Positions 42,041 to 42,069 of a stretch of DNA of 42,069 nucleotides are shown here, piece after piece. The stretch comes from JADHLJ01 sp038118725. Its GTDB lineage: Bacteria; Pseudomonadota; Alphaproteobacteria; Thalassobaculales; Thalassobaculaceae. Location: the NCBI GenBank assembly GCA_038118725.1, contig JAYOIK010000045.1, forward strand, positions 1 to 42,069, written 5' to 3'. The translations under genes and the position numbers were made by a program. Each line of letters begins with the position of its first letter. Position 1 is the stretch's first letter. The notes under the pieces are model-generated. The model made no database searches. It saw nothing but the letters and a program-made list of their open reading frames with translations, and was not told where the DNA came from.

Positions 42041-42069
42041 ATGTCCAAGAAACAACTGCTAGGTTCACT
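42041..42069 (+). CDS. Start of an unidentified gene, cut by window end
   Basis: ATG 42041 follows a strong ribosome site, AAAGGGGAGAAAG (42026-42038). The nine visible codons encode MSKKQLLGS, a plausible start of a protein (two lysines then hydrophobic residues), but too short to identify. The 198 bp before it, back to the methyltransferase stop, hold nothing else I can recognise. Confidence 0.5.

Noticed and set aside
1..42069. tRNA, rRNA, CRISPR array, prophage or insertion sequence
   Set aside because: I looked in the gaps and saw no cloverleaf-like tract, spaced repeat array, integrase or transposase gene.

Overview
This is a GC-rich window from what is most likely an alphaproteobacterium, probably of the Rhodospirillales type. 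The reasons are the large gltBD pair, the pim-like beta-oxidation genes, the coxMSL-type molybdoenzyme genes, the PHO-box style sites, and a repeat of the 'CCCCGAC...GTCGGGG' intergenic class. The assignment rests on gene content only and was not checked against a database. The window is mostly chromosomal metabolic and catabolic genes. I see no tRNA, rRNA, CRISPR array, phage or insertion sequence.

Layout, left to right. (1) 82-1437 encodes an orphan protein with a TPR-like N-terminus and an ATP-grasp-like C-terminus. (2) 1759-7824 is gltB-gltD (glutamate synthase), preceded by a leader that can fold into nested hairpins. (3) 7861-16856 is a block that looks dedicated to phosphate or organophosphate scavenging. 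It holds a SIS-domain isomerase and a transaldolase-like aldolase (minus strand), an Na/Pi-cotransporter-PhoU protein behind a good PHO box, a HAD-IIA hydrolase, a PhnD-PhnC-PhnE-PhnE ABC transporter behind a degenerate triple PHO box, and a 2-keto-4-pentenoate hydratase-like gene. No C-P lyase or known phosphonatase is in view. (4) 16970-27183 (minus strand) reads, in transcription order, flavin-dependent monooxygenase, two alpha/beta hydrolases, FadJ/PimF-like trifunctional protein, thiolase, PimC-like and PimD-like acyl-CoA dehydrogenases, and a third acyl-CoA dehydrogenase. It resembles a pathway that opens a ring or ester and degrades the resulting (dicarboxylic) acyl-CoA.

(5) 27299-27804 is an Ogt/MGMT DNA-repair methyltransferase gene broken by a one-base frameshift, followed by a secreted peroxiredoxin-like gene on the other strand. 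(6) 28736-32641 is a molybdenum hydroxylase operon (FAD, 2Fe-2S and Mo subunits) ending in its own MoaD/ThiS-like sulfur carrier. (7) 32717-32861 is a REPIN-like inverted pair of short palindromic repeats. (8) 32977-35902 is an amidase overlapping a flavoprotein monooxygenase-like gene. (9) 35932-40594 (minus strand) is a hydantoinase/oxoprolinase A-B pair followed by a luciferase-like oxidoreductase. It diverges, across an AT-rich repeat-bearing promoter region, from a SAM-dependent methyltransferase (40826-41842). (10) A new gene starts at 42041 and runs off the window.

The most promising material for something undescribed is block 3, a putative PhoB-regulated transporter, isomerase, aldolase and HAD module of unknown substrate. 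Next come block 4, a monooxygenase/hydrolase front end on a pim-like operon without a CoA ligase, and the orphan TPR/ATP-grasp protein.
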